DNA of 64,000 bases from Rothia terrae (GCF_012396615.1 NZ_JAAXPV010000003.1:62001-126000), one strand, 5' to 3'; positions 17,565-26,074 are shown, counted from the first letter of the stretch. Numbers and translations are program-made. The notes: generated by a model not told the origin, from the sequence alone.

Positions 17565-18110
17565 TTAATCAGCACGAGGAGTGGGCATCCATACCTCTGC
17601 TTCAGAATCTGAGGGGTAATAATGCCCCTCAGGAATCGTTTGAAGTTCGATAAGCATTCCCCAAGGAGCTTTTACATAGACGCTGCCGTTGCCCTCTGAG
17701 TCTTCGTATCGGCTATTTCCGTGTACTTCTGACAGTGCTGTGCCGCCTGCGGCGACCAAGCGTTTAAGAGATTCGTTGATGTCGTCGCAGTAAAAAGAAA
17801 CATGGTTGAGACCAAAGTCAGCGAGTCCTGCGGCTTCTCTTTGCTTTCCTGAAATTTCAAAAACTTCTAAGCCGGGTCCATTGCCGATAACAAAGAATCG
17901 CTGACGGTGGATTGCAGCTCCCTGGGGTAGTCCTAGCTGACGTTCTACCTCCGGCCCCTGACGTGGCTCATCATCCGGTGAGAGTCCGTCGTACGCTATC
18001 TTGGCACCCAGACCTTCTACAAGAAATGTGGTTGCAGCTTCTAAATCGGAAACCGTCACTCCGATATGTTGTACAGCTCGGGGCAGTGCGAGATTCTTCT
18101 TGTTAGTCAT
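17565..18110 (-). CDS. VOC (glyoxalase/bleomycin resistance) family protein
   Basis: A 181-residue protein of the vicinal oxygen chelate superfamily. It opens with AVQHIGVTVSDLEAATTF, which supplies the first metal-binding His, and the second beta-alpha-beta unit has FGLNHVSFYCDDINESLKRL with a second His; WGMLIELQTIP contains the terminal metal-binding Glu. These metalloenzymes include lyases, dioxygenases and resistance proteins, so the reaction stays open. It is divergent from the esterase gene downstream. Confidence 0.85.
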   Translation of the reverse strand: MTNKKNLALPRAVQHIGVTVSDLEAATTFLVEGLGAKIAYDGLSPDDEPRQGPEVERQLGLPQGAAIHRQRFFVIGNGPGLEVFEISGKQREAAGLADFGLNHVSFYCDDINESLKRLVAAGGTALSEVHGNSRYEDSEGNGSVYVKAPWGMLIELQTIPEGHYYPSDSEAEVWMPTPRAD

Positions 18111-18304
18111 GGTTTAAACATACTCCTCTGGCACGAAGGTAATCAGCCTGCTTTCAAAATGCGGAAGGTCATTGCGAAGGTATTACAGTGCACTGTTTAT
18201 CGGGAACGCGGTGTTTCTTCGCCGTAAAATGTGCTCCTGCCACTAGCCGTGCGATATGGGTATATGTAAGGCTAAAAGTGAGTAAACAAACGAAGGGGTT
18301 TCTT

Positions 18305-19681
18305 GTGAGTCGTTTTGAACATGAAATCGGTCAGCAATCGCTATCGAAGGGTAAGACTGTCCCAGCAGCTGCTCAGACAATGATTCGCTCTGCCCCTTTT
18401 GCGCATCCGCCAGCGGGTGATGTTCAAGGTTTCTATGAGCGTGGGACCGCACGTTTTACCGGAATCCCGTATGCTCGGGCGGAACGATTTGAAGCTCCTC
18501 ACCCGCTTGATCGCTGGGGCGATGTCCTGGTGGCGACGCGTCCTGCCCCGGCATGCCCGCAAAATCCCAGCCCCGCCATTGAGAACATGTTTCACGCCCG
18601 CGTCGAAGAACTGGGCTTTAGCGAGGATTGCCAGAACCTTTCGATTACAGCGCCCGAGGATGCGGCTGAGGGCGATGACCTGCCGGTAATGGTGTGGATT
18701 CACGGCGGTTCAAACATTTGCGGTGCAGGCGATATGCACGGTACAAATCCGACTGCCCTGGTCACCGAACAGAACGTGGTAGTGGTGAACGTGACCTACC
18801 GCCTGGGCATCCTGGGATATCTCAATATTGAGGGTCACCCCGCCAACCGCGGTCTTCTGGATCAGGCAGAAGCTTTGCGCTGGGTGCGTCGTAATATCGC
18901 AGCTTTTGGCGGTAATCCCGAGAACATCACGGTCTTTGGCCAGTCCGCCGGCGCGGATGCTATCCAGCACCTCCTATCCCTGCCTGAGTCATTGTTTGAC
19001 CGTGCAATCTTGCAGAGCCCACCTGCTGGTATCGTGCTAGGACGCGAGTCAATGACAGCCAAAATGCTTAAACTTGGCGCCGACCTGAACCAAGACACCC
19101 CGATTTCTGACATTCTGGCCCTCGAGAAAAAGATTCTGAAATCGGTGCTCGGGTACGGGGTAAAAACGGGTATGGCATTTGGGGTCCAACACGGTGCCGA
19201 ACCCGTTCCACCCGCCGCCATGCTCCCTATTGCGTGGCAAAAGAAATCCCACGTAGCGCTCATGGTAGGGCACACACAGTACGAGACGGGGTTCTTTACC
19301 CAGACTCTCGGCATCGCCGATGCTCTACAGCCGCTGGGCAAGACGGGGTCACGCATCCAAGAAAAACTGATTGAATCAACGACGCGTTCGGTCTACGCCG
19401 CGGGGATCGAGGAGTTTACTCGTAACCAGCAGGAGGCGGGCGCACCGGTGACTCGGTACGAGCTGAGCTGGCACGGGTCAGGGGAACTTGGAGCGGTTCA
19501 CGGCATCGACGTGCCACTGCTTTTTGAAGAACCCGGCATTGAAAACCTGCCGATTATCGATGGCGCTACCGCCCAAGAGGTTCACCGTGCAGGGGTGCTG
19601 CTGCGTAATATTTGGGCTGATTTTGCCCGAGGACTCGACGTGTCAACACAGCGTGAAGAAGGAATTATCAGCTTTATCTAA
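18305..19681 (+). CDS. Carboxylesterase/type B lipase family protein
   Basis: A 458-residue alpha/beta hydrolase of the type B carboxylesterase family. The oxyanion hole is MVWIHGGSN, and the nucleophile serine lies in ITVFGQSAGADAI. DCQNLSITAP before it is also typical. The catalytic His is likely in GAVHGIDVPLLF. No signal peptide is seen, so it should be cytosolic. I chose GTG 18305 because AAGGGG sits 7 bases upstream; the frame is open back to 18188, giving a longer option. Substrate unknown. Confidence 0.87.
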   Translation: MSRFEHEIGQQSLSKGKTVPAAAQTMIRSAPFAHPPAGDVQGFYERGTARFTGIPYARAERFEAPHPLDRWGDVLVATRPAPACPQNPSPAIENMFHARVEELGFSEDCQNLSITAPEDAAEGDDLPVMVWIHGGSNICGAGDMHGTNPTALVTEQNVVVVNVTYRLGILGYLNIEGHPANRGLLDQAEALRWVRRNIAAFGGNPENITVFGQSAGADAIQHLLSLPESLFDRAILQSPPAGIVLGRESMTAKMLKLGADLNQDTPISDILALEKKILKSVLGYGVKTGMAFGVQHGAEPVPPAAMLPIAWQKKSHVALMVGHTQYETGFFTQTLGIADALQPLGKTGSRIQEKLIESTTRSVYAAGIEEFTRNQQEAGAPVTRYELSWHGSGELGAVHGIDVPLLFEEPGIENLPIIDGATAQEVHRAGVLLRNIWADFARGLDVSTQREEGIISFI

Positions 19682-19701
19682 CATTATTGCTAGGGGCGAA
19701 C

Positions 19702-20919
19702 CTAATAACGCTCAATCATGCACGGCACAAAACGGCTGTAATAGTCGGTGATGTACCCGTCTGCCTCGCGCATAGCAAAAGCGACGGATTCAGCGTCCAC
19801 CACCCACGCACCAAGTAGCGGGTGGTTAGGTTCGTTCTCATCACTCAGGTAGTTCGGTGCCTGAACGTACGCCTGGTAGATGTACTCCTCTTCTGTTGCC
19901 GTTTCGGTGATGTAGCCGTCCGTGTGTTCAACGTGCACGTCAAAACTCGGCGCGTTAATCACGATGCCGTCACCCTCGCGCCCAAACAGGGGTTTCTTTA
20001 CCCAGTCGCGCATCTCGCGCGGGGAATCAAGGTAAGCAGGCACAAGTATCGGATGATGCGGGAACAGCTCCCACAGCGCCACCAACAGAATCTTGTTAGA
20101 GAGGAACATCTTCCACGCTGGCTCAAACCAGTTATCCATCGCCTCATAACCGCCGTTGGCAAGCACCTTGCCGTACTCGTCAGAGACCATATCTTCCCAC
20201 GGGTAGAGCTTAAAGAGATTGCGGACGCGCCGCCCAGCAGCATCGTGCCAGATGCGGTTGTTCGCGTCCCAAAATAGCTGATCAATATCGATAATGTGGG
20301 TTTCCCAGCCCGCCATCTTCGCGGCGTGTGCCACTACCTCAAGGTTGGCTTTGTCTTCGCCGGTGGGGTTGATCTCGTCATTGACGCAGGCAAGATGCAG
20401 CACATGATGCTCGGTATAGTCACGTAGTTCGCGCCAGCGTGACACAAAACCGGTGCCTAGCTCGTTCCACTCTTCAAAGCCCTGCAGGTGCATGTTCTTG
20501 TCGGTAAACCAGGTGGACTGCGAGATAGCGCCCTCCACTATGCCGGTGGGGGTATCTGCGTTGTATTCCAGCAACTTGAGAGAATCATCGTCACTGTTGT
20601 AGATGAAGTCAAAGCGGCCGTAAAAGTCGGGCTCGCGTCGTCGCCAAGAATCTAACGCCAAGCGGATAGCGTGATCGGGCAACCCTAAACGGAATAGGAG
20701 CGGGCCGTTGATGATGTGATCGATAGCTTCCAAGCACATGGCGTGGGCTTCTTCGATGCGGTCTTGCAACCACATCGTCTCACCGCGGGTGAAAGTGTAG
20801 GCGGCAAATTCGTTCCAGTAGTGGTCATCGCCGTCAAAATCCTGCGAGAAAACGAGGCCCTCAGACTTGATGGTGTTTTCCCAATCTGGGCGAGGGGCGG
20901 GGAAGGTTTTGCGTTGCAT
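19702..20919 (-). CDS. Glutathionylspermidine synthase-like ATP-grasp protein (YjfC/YgiC type)
   Basis: A 405-residue protein of the glutathionylspermidine synthase (preATP-grasp) family. Recognisable segments are LLEYNADTPTGIVEG, NLFKLYPWEDMV, WELFPHHPILVPAYLD, and KKPLFGREGDGIVI. Stand-alone synthetase domains like E. coli YjfC and YgiC do not make glutathionylspermidine and probably ligate another amine to a peptide or protein. Since actinobacteria usually make mycothiol rather than glutathione, the substrate here is open. It follows, 49 bases on, the small secreted Ser/Gly-rich protein gene, a pairing also seen in E. coli (ygiB-ygiC). Confidence 0.88.
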   Translation of the reverse strand: MQRKTFPAPRPDWENTIKSEGLVFSQDFDGDDHYWNEFAAYTFTRGETMWLQDRIEEAHAMCLEAIDHIINGPLLFRLGLPDHAIRLALDSWRRREPDFYGRFDFIYNSDDDSLKLLEYNADTPTGIVEGAISQSTWFTDKNMHLQGFEEWNELGTGFVSRWRELRDYTEHHVLHLACVNDEINPTGEDKANLEVVAHAAKMAGWETHIIDIDQLFWDANNRIWHDAAGRRVRNLFKLYPWEDMVSDEYGKVLANGGYEAMDNWFEPAWKMFLSNKILLVALWELFPHHPILVPAYLDSPREMRDWVKKPLFGREGDGIVINAPSFDVHVEHTDGYITETATEEEYIYQAYVQAPNYLSDENEPNHPLLGAWVVDAESVAFAMREADGYITDYYSRFVPCMIERY

Positions 20920-20968
20920 GGAATCCTCTGAAGTTGTGAACGGGTAAAACTAGCGGTTGAGGTCTCTA

Positions 20969-21520
20969 TTACCCGCCCTTTGATCCGCCACCTGTACGCG
21001 CGCCGCTACCAAAGCCACCGCGGCTCGAGCTCTTGCTTGACTTTCCGCCGTATTTGCTGTCACCGGATGCTTTACCTGCGCTGCTGCTACTTTTCGCGTC
21101 GCGGAACGACTGCGCGAAGGTGCCACCCTGCCGTGAAATACCCTTGTAAATATGGCCGTTGGTGGGACGCGTCGTCTGACCACCAGCTACTTTTTGCCCC
21201 ACGCCGGGAACACGATTTGCTGAGGATGAGGAGTTGCTAACCCAGTACCAGCCGTGCCCACCGCTGGAATGTCCGCCGCCGCCGGATTCACCGTCGTCTA
21301 TGTTCTTACAGTAGGAGTCATCAACACGCTCATTGGTGGCTTCGTCGTAGCAAACCTGCGCGTACTGGCGTGAAACTTCGCGGTTGGTTCGGTTCGGACG
21401 TGGCTGTGTAGCGCGCACGGGTGCGTGCGTGACGCCGTAGCCGGCCGCAGCGAGGACGCCCGCGGCTGCGGCAGTGGTCACCGCGATGATGAACGGGTGG
21501 CGAGGGCGGTGAAGTGACAT
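20969..21520 (-). CDS. Small secreted Ser/Gly-rich protein, YgiB/DUF1190-like
   Basis: A 183-residue protein with an N-terminal membrane/signal segment (PFIIAVTTAAAAGVLAAAGY), a central part with two cysteines (QVCYDEATNERVDDSYCKN) and a long Gly/Ser/Lys-rich tail of low complexity. The two-cysteine CYDE...DDSYC piece and its location before a YgiC-like gene resemble YgiB/YjfM of E. coli. This makes it a possible partner or substrate of the ATP-grasp ligase (inference). The tail is likely unstructured. Confidence 0.65.
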   Translation of the reverse strand: MSLHRPRHPFIIAVTTAAAAGVLAAAGYGVTHAPVRATQPRPNRTNREVSRQYAQVCYDEATNERVDDSYCKNIDDGESGGGGHSSGGHGWYWVSNSSSSANRVPGVGQKVAGGQTTRPTNGHIYKGISRQGGTFAQSFRDAKSSSSAGKASGDSKYGGKSSKSSSRGGFGSGARTGGGSKGG

Positions 21521-21592
21521 AGAAAAGCCAATCGGTGAGTGAGCGTGACCTCACTATCTTATCGAAGAGGGTCGGCCAGTAACGAGGAACCT

Positions 21593-21653
21593 CACTTTCT
21601 GTGGATTTGCGCTGGAATTTGGTCGTTTTTACAGCGCAAATCCACGGAAAGTG
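21593..21653 (+). repeat. Dispersed palindromic element, family A copy 2
   Basis: A 22-bp stem (21593-21614 with 21632-21653, one mismatch) and a 17-base loop, nearly the same sequence as copies 1 and 3. It lies between two minus-strand genes. Confidence 0.88.
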
Positions 21654-21661
21654 CTTAGCTC

Positions 21662-22084
21662 CTAGAACGTGAATTGTGCCAGCGTGGTGCACTCATAGCC
21701 ATCAACGTTTTTAAAACCTAATGAGAGGTAGAAATCAATGACGTGCTGATTAGCAGCTGCAGAGTCTGTCGTCAGATAAGTTTGGCGAATTTTAGCCTCA
21801 GAAATACGGGTGAGGACGCGATTCATTAGCTCGCGACCGATGCCCTGCCGTTGATAGTCAGGTAGAACCAAGAGATCTTGAATATAGGCAACACTAAAAC
21901 CGTCGCCAACCACGCGCGCTAGCCCAACAAGAGCATCCTCATCGAAGGCAGCGTACACATACCAGCAGTTTCTTACCATGGGTACTAGATCTTCAGGATT
22001 ATTGCTGTATGCGCCCCACCCTACGGCGGTGTAGAGGTTGAGCAGTTGCTCGGCGTCTAGTTCTTTGGTTTCAACATACTTCAT
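21662..22084 (-). CDS. GNAT family N-acetyltransferase
   Basis: A 140-residue single-domain acetyltransferase. The acetyl-CoA binding motif is IQDLLVLPDYQRQGIGRELMNRVL, with Q-R-Q-G-I-G as the pyrophosphate loop, followed by a Tyr-containing motif B (HVIDFYLSLGFKNVDGYE). The size and order fit the small YhbS/PhnO-like group. The acceptor is unknown. It is flanked on both sides by family A palindromes. Confidence 0.88.
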   Translation of the reverse strand: MKYVETKELDAEQLLNLYTAVGWGAYSNNPEDLVPMVRNCWYVYAAFDEDALVGLARVVGDGFSVAYIQDLLVLPDYQRQGIGRELMNRVLTRISEAKIRQTYLTTDSAAANQHVIDFYLSLGFKNVDGYECTTLAQFTF

Positions 22085-22120
22085 GAGTGAAATCTACAGC
22101 ACCTGAATCGGGCTGACCTT

Positions 22121-22179
22121 ACTTTCCGTGGATTCGCGCTGTAATTTTGGTGTTTTTACAGCGCAAATCCACGGAAAGT
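22121..22179 (+). repeat. Dispersed palindromic element, family A copy 3
   Basis: A 24-bp stem (22121-22144 with 22156-22179, one mismatch) and an 11-base T-rich loop. It is 468 bases from copy 2, so the GNAT gene is bracketed by two near-identical elements. Confidence 0.88.
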
Positions 22180-22196
22180 GCGGTGATTGGCGGGGT

Positions 22197-22556
22197 CTAA
22201 CGCCATTCCCCGCCAATCACTGCGTACTGTTTACGCAATGACGCGTGGTTTTTGGCCGGTGGAATATACACCCAGGCGGTGTGTGTGGTGCCGTCCGTGG
22301 TCTCTACTTCGTGAAGGACCCTGTTATACAAATTGTCGTCATGCTCAGGATGCGCCGGGTCAGTGTCTTCAAGTTCGTCAAGGGCAGCCGAAACCTGCGC
22401 CCAAGCGGTCGCATCCACAAAAACTAGGGTGCCGAGGATGCGGGCGCTCGCATCCTGGGCGGGCAAAAGATAGGGAAAGCTGCCGCCCCAACGCTTAGCT
22501 GTCAAGCCACTGCTTACAAGCCTCTGCGCTCGCGTCCTGAAAACGAGAACGAGCAC
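22197..22556 (-). CDS. Gamma-glutamylcyclotransferase-like (AIG2) protein, abnormal N terminus
   Basis: A 119-residue protein whose body matches the AIG2/GGCT-like fold: ILGTLVFVDATAWAQVSAALDELE with the likely catalytic Glu, then YNRVLHEVE and HTAWVYIPP. The family's N-terminal YGSL/YGTL substrate loop is missing; the first 20 residues read instead LVLVFRTRAQRLVSSG. A neighbouring frame reads FSGRERRG at the same place, similar in shape to the expected YGTLRRG. The start (GTG at 22556) has no clear ribosome site. The gene may be frameshifted or degenerate at its 5' end. Confidence 0.6.
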   Translation of the reverse strand: MLVLVFRTRAQRLVSSGLTAKRWGGSFPYLLPAQDASARILGTLVFVDATAWAQVSAALDELEDTDPAHPEHDDNLYNRVLHEVETTDGTTHTAWVYIPPAKNHASLRKQYAVIGGEWR

Positions 22557-22593
22557 GGAGGATTTTTATACTTAGAATCCCGCGAGAAAAGTC

Positions 22594-24081
22594 TTACAGG
22601 AGCGATGACCAGAGTCTGCAGACGTTCTCTACCATTTTTACGCGTAGCGGGCGTTCTACCCATTCGCTGTAGCGAATTTCTTTGGTGAGTTTGTCGTAGT
22701 CTTCAACGATGCTTTCAATTTCGTGGACGACCTCTCGGTTGACGACGAAAGTTGAGATTTCCATGTTGAGCGAGAATGAGCGCGGGTCCATGTTTGATGA
22801 GCCGATGAAAGCGATGTCATCGTCAATAAGCATGAACTTGGAGTGCAGGACGGTGGGGCCGGGGTAGGCATGAATCTTGACGCCGGTGCGCAGAAGTTGC
22901 TCGTAATAGGAGCGTTGTCCCATGTTGGCGAGGAACTGGTCGCCCTTTTCCGTCACGATGAGGTCCACCTGAATATTTGAGAGAGCGGCGTTGGTGAGCG
23001 CTTGCAGAAGTGTTTCTTCAGGGACGAAGTAGGGCGAGCAAATAAGGATGCGTTTTTCGGCATTGTAGATGAGGTAGTTGATCAGGCGCAGGTTATTTTC
23101 GGTTTCGTAACCGGGGCCTGATGGTACTACCTGGGCTAGCGCACCGCCGTGAACTTCTTCGAGGGTAGGTTTAATTTCTTCGAGAAGGAGTTCTTTGGTT
23201 TCTGAGTACCAGTCTGAGATGAAGACTGCGTTGAGTTCTTCGACGATGGGGCCGCGGGCAGTGAACGAGAGGTCCAGCCATTCAAGACCTTTTCGTTTGT
23301 TGCGTCGGGTTTCGTAGGAGCGGTGAATAGCGTTCTGCGAGCCGGCGAATGCTTGTTCGCCGTCAATGATGACGATTTTGCGGTGGTTGCGAAGATCAGG
23401 ACGCTGCCATTTACCTTTGAAGGGTTTGACGGGTAGCATGAGGTGCCAGTCCATCTCGTCCTGCTTCAAAATGCGCTTGAGCTTTTTGAAGCCTGCATAT
23501 TTGCGCGAGCCGATATGGTCAACGAGGACGCGCACGGTGACGCCGCGCTGGTGGGCGCGCACAAGGGCGTCCCACAGGGGTGAGGTGGCTTTGTCGTAAG
23601 AGGTGATGTAGAACTCTACGTGCACATAGTGCTGTGCCTTATCGACTTCTGCCGCTAGGTCAATCATCGCCTGGTGGTTATCGGGGTGCAGGGTAAAACT
23701 GTTACCGCTGACCATGGGTAGCGCACCGAGTTTGTAGTTCAGGTTTGCTGCTACGCGCACCTCATCGGAGATGCGGTGGTTGTTGCCTAGGATCGGGTCG
23801 TTGTTGGGGACTGCCTCGCGCATGAGTTCGTTCATGACGCGTTGACGCGCGCGACGGTAGCGGGGCAGGTTTGATGAGCCGAAGACCAGAAAGGCTATAA
23901 ATCCGATGTAGGGCAGGAAGAAGATTGCCATGAGCCAACCGAGTGCCACGTTGGGTTTGCGGTTGTACGGTAACCAGCAGATAGCGATAATGCGGATGAC
24001 GATATCGATAATGACTGCAGTAACAGATGCCCAGGGGAGTAAGCCTGGGATATTAATGAAGGGGTAGGTCAGCTGGTTCAT
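22594..24081 (-). CDS. cls: Cardiolipin synthase
   Basis: A 495-residue phospholipase D-superfamily enzyme that joins two phosphatidylglycerols into cardiolipin at the inner membrane. Two N-terminal membrane helices (VTAVIIDIVIRIIAICWL and LGWLMAIFFLPYIGFIAFLV) are followed by two HKD motifs, HRKIVIID and HSKFMLID, each with the downstream GSQN/GSSN. Length matches the family. It is divergent from the TetR gene, with about 130 bases between the chosen starts. Confidence 0.95.
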   Translation of the reverse strand: MNQLTYPFINIPGLLPWASVTAVIIDIVIRIIAICWLPYNRKPNVALGWLMAIFFLPYIGFIAFLVFGSSNLPRYRRARQRVMNELMREAVPNNDPILGNNHRISDEVRVAANLNYKLGALPMVSGNSFTLHPDNHQAMIDLAAEVDKAQHYVHVEFYITSYDKATSPLWDALVRAHQRGVTVRVLVDHIGSRKYAGFKKLKRILKQDEMDWHLMLPVKPFKGKWQRPDLRNHRKIVIIDGEQAFAGSQNAIHRSYETRRNKRKGLEWLDLSFTARGPIVEELNAVFISDWYSETKELLLEEIKPTLEEVHGGALAQVVPSGPGYETENNLRLINYLIYNAEKRILICSPYFVPEETLLQALTNAALSNIQVDLIVTEKGDQFLANMGQRSYYEQLLRTGVKIHAYPGPTVLHSKFMLIDDDIAFIGSSNMDPRSFSLNMEISTFVVNREVVHEIESIVEDYDKLTKEIRYSEWVERPLRVKMVENVCRLWSSLL

Positions 24082-24210
24082 CGTTTATAAGTGTATCGTG
24101 TGTGGGCCGGCTGGTTTCTTTTTGTGTCGAAGGTTCTTGTGGTGAACACAACCGCGGTTAAAGCCGGTTTGGGGTATTTCAAAACTCAAAAGAGACATAA
24201 AATTGCAGTT

Positions 24211-24867
24211 ATGCAAAAAAGTGAGGTATCGCTACGCGAACGCAGAAAAGATCGCACCTGGAAAGCAATTCACGAGTCTGCCCAGCAACTCGTGCAAGAA
24301 CGCGGTCTAAAAGGCACTACCACCGAAGAAATCGCGGTGAGTGCCGGGGTGTCGCCGCGTACCTTCTTCAACTATTTTGCCACGAAAGAGGACGCCGTAC
24401 TGGGCTTACGCAAGCCTCGTTTAGCTCCTGAAATGCTTGAGGCCGATGCTGGCCGTCACGGTGTCTATGTCTTTGAACGCATCACCCATTTGCTACTCGA
24501 TATCCTGGTGGCAAGTTTTGGTGAGGACGCCCTGCCGCGCATCAAACAAACGGTGGAGCAGTATCCTGAGCTTCGCAATCGCATCAAATGGACTCAGATC
24601 TCCGGTGAGCAGATTCTTACCGATTTTTTGCTGACGATAGACTGGAGAACGTTCGCCGCGAACGGCCGCAAGGGCGAGTTCCCTTTGCTGGGGGAGGGCG
24701 TTGAACCTGATGCTGATACTTTCTCGCGTGTGCGCGCATCCGTTCTCATCGCTTCTGCAGCAGTGCGTCACCTTGAGCTGCACAAGGGCGCTGTAGATCT
24801 TGAGAATATTGACCGGTACATCTCAGATACTGTGGCGATGTTCCGTATGCTGCTTCGCGAAGACTAG
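24211..24867 (+). CDS. TetR family transcriptional regulator
   Basis: A 218-residue regulator. The N-terminal helix-turn-helix reads TTTEEIAVSAGVSPRTFFNYF followed by ATKEDAVL, the standard TetR DNA-binding core; the C-terminal 150 residues are the helical ligand-binding and dimer domain. I chose ATG 24211 because the family begins shortly before the HTH; the frame is open further upstream to 24091. It is divergent from cls and upstream of a dehydrogenase gene, but a terminator-like hairpin separates it from the latter. Target unknown. Confidence 0.9.
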   Translation: MQKSEVSLRERRKDRTWKAIHESAQQLVQERGLKGTTTEEIAVSAGVSPRTFFNYFATKEDAVLGLRKPRLAPEMLEADAGRHGVYVFERITHLLLDILVASFGEDALPRIKQTVEQYPELRNRIKWTQISGEQILTDFLLTIDWRTFAANGRKGEFPLLGEGVEPDADTFSRVRASVLIASAAVRHLELHKGAVDLENIDRYISDTVAMFRMLLRED

Positions 24868-24910
24868 CGCTGATGCGCTACTGAAATTCAAAGAGCGCAA
24901 TAAACCTATC

Positions 24911-24949
24911 TACCGCACTTTTTAGCCAGTAGGCTTAGAAAGTGCGGTA
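24911..24949 (+). terminator. Terminator of the TetR gene
   Basis: TACCGCACTTT (24911-24921) pairs with AAAGTGCGGTA (24939-24949), followed by TTTTTGT; an inner AGCC/GGCT pair tightens the loop. The arms happen to contain the 9-base core of the Haemophilus uptake sequence as an inverted pair. Confidence 0.88.
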
Positions 24950-24988
24950 TTTTTGTAAGAGACCTCGACCCGTGAAGGAGAAGTTCCA

Positions 24989-25948
24989 ATGAAGATTCTT
25001 GTACCCACCTCCGTAAAGCTCGATGAATCAAAGCTGGGCTTGACCAGCGAAGACACCACTGTCAGCTACGACCCCAAGCAGCCTATTGATTCTGCCGACT
25101 ATGATGCAGATGTCATGATTGCCTGGGCTAACACCAATGACCAGCTCAAGGATGCGGCTGCCAACCTGAAGGACGTCAAGCTGGTACAGGCGCTGCTGGC
25201 AGGCCCGGACCAGGCGCGAGCTGCGGGCTTCCGCGATGAGGCTGTCATTACCTCCGGTAGTGGCTTGCATTCTAAGACCGTTGCCGAGCATACGCTGGCG
25301 CTGACCCTCAACTTCATCCGTTTTCTGCCGACCCTGGCGGATCACCAGGAACGCAAGCACTGGGCATCAGAACTAGGTGGTGCGCAGGAGCTTTACCCCG
25401 AAGATCAGGTCACCACCCTGCTGAACGCTAACGTCACCATTTGGGGCTTCGGTTCTATTGGTAAAGAAACGGCTGACCTGTTCAAAGCGTTTGGTGCGAA
25501 CGTCACCGGTGTGGCAACTACCGCGGGTGAGCGTCACGGTTACCCCGTGATTGCTACCGAAGATATTGATGCTCAGCTTGAGAAGACTGACGTTTTGGTC
25601 ATGATTCTGCCCACCAGCGATTCCACCAAGAATGCGCTGAATGCCGACAAATTGGCTAAGCTGCCCAAGCGTAGCTACGTCATCAACGTTGGACGTGGCA
25701 CCACTGTTGATGAAGATGCTCTGATGGCATCGCTCAATTCCGGTGAGATTGCAGGTGCGGCACTGGACGTTGTCGTTGAAGAGCCGTTGCCTGAGGACTC
25801 ACCGCTGTGGGGTACCAAGAACATTGTGATTACTCCTCACTCAGCTGGCGGACGTCCGGTCAACCCCGAGGAGCTCATCGCGCAGAACCTGCAGGCTGTA
25901 CGCGACCTTGAAGCGGGTAAGGAGCCGAACTGGCGTAACAAGATGTAA
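24989..25948 (+). CDS. D-isomer 2-hydroxyacid dehydrogenase family protein
   Basis: A 319-residue NAD(P)-dependent oxidoreductase. The nucleotide-binding loop is VTIWGFGSIGKETA, the catalytic Arg is in YVINVGRGTTVDEDAL, the Glu in DVVVEEPLPEDSPLW and the His in VITPHSAGG. These are all the expected catalytic positions. Members reduce 2-oxo acids (pyruvate, hydroxypyruvate, phosphoglycerate and others); the substrate is not clear. A GAAGGAGAAG site precedes the ATG. The next feature is a long hairpin, so it is a single-gene unit. Confidence 0.92.
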   Translation: MKILVPTSVKLDESKLGLTSEDTTVSYDPKQPIDSADYDADVMIAWANTNDQLKDAAANLKDVKLVQALLAGPDQARAAGFRDEAVITSGSGLHSKTVAEHTLALTLNFIRFLPTLADHQERKHWASELGGAQELYPEDQVTTLLNANVTIWGFGSIGKETADLFKAFGANVTGVATTAGERHGYPVIATEDIDAQLEKTDVLVMILPTSDSTKNALNADKLAKLPKRSYVINVGRGTTVDEDALMASLNSGEIAGAALDVVVEEPLPEDSPLWGTKNIVITPHSAGGRPVNPEELIAQNLQAVRDLEAGKEPNWRNKM

Positions 25949-25964
25949 GCGCCGTCTTAGAGCC

Positions 25965-26022
25965 GTGAGAGGGGAGGGATGTACCGTTTTTAGCTAAAAC
26001 CGGTACATCCCTCCCCTCTCAC
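25965..26022 (+). repeat. Dispersed palindromic element, family B copy 1
   Basis: A 22-bp perfect stem (25965-25986 with 26001-26022) built on GAGAGGGGAGGGATG and its complement, with an internal TTTTT/AAAA part. The same arms recur at 38458-38516 and 39523-39591. It lies between converging genes and may act as a two-way terminator. Confidence 0.88.
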
Positions 26023-26029
26023 GTTCTAT

Positions 26030-26074
26030 CTAGGAAAGAATTTTTATTTCCTCGCTCGGAAAATTCTTCCCTAG
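26030..26074 (+). repeat. Conserved-loop hairpin, family D copy 2
   Basis: A 15-bp stem (26030-26044 with 26060-26074, one mismatch) around the 15-base loop TATTTCCTCGCTCGG, which differs at only two positions from the loop of copy 1 at 10605-10619. It immediately follows family B copy 1 and is followed by CTCCTCTCGCGG. Confidence 0.75.
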
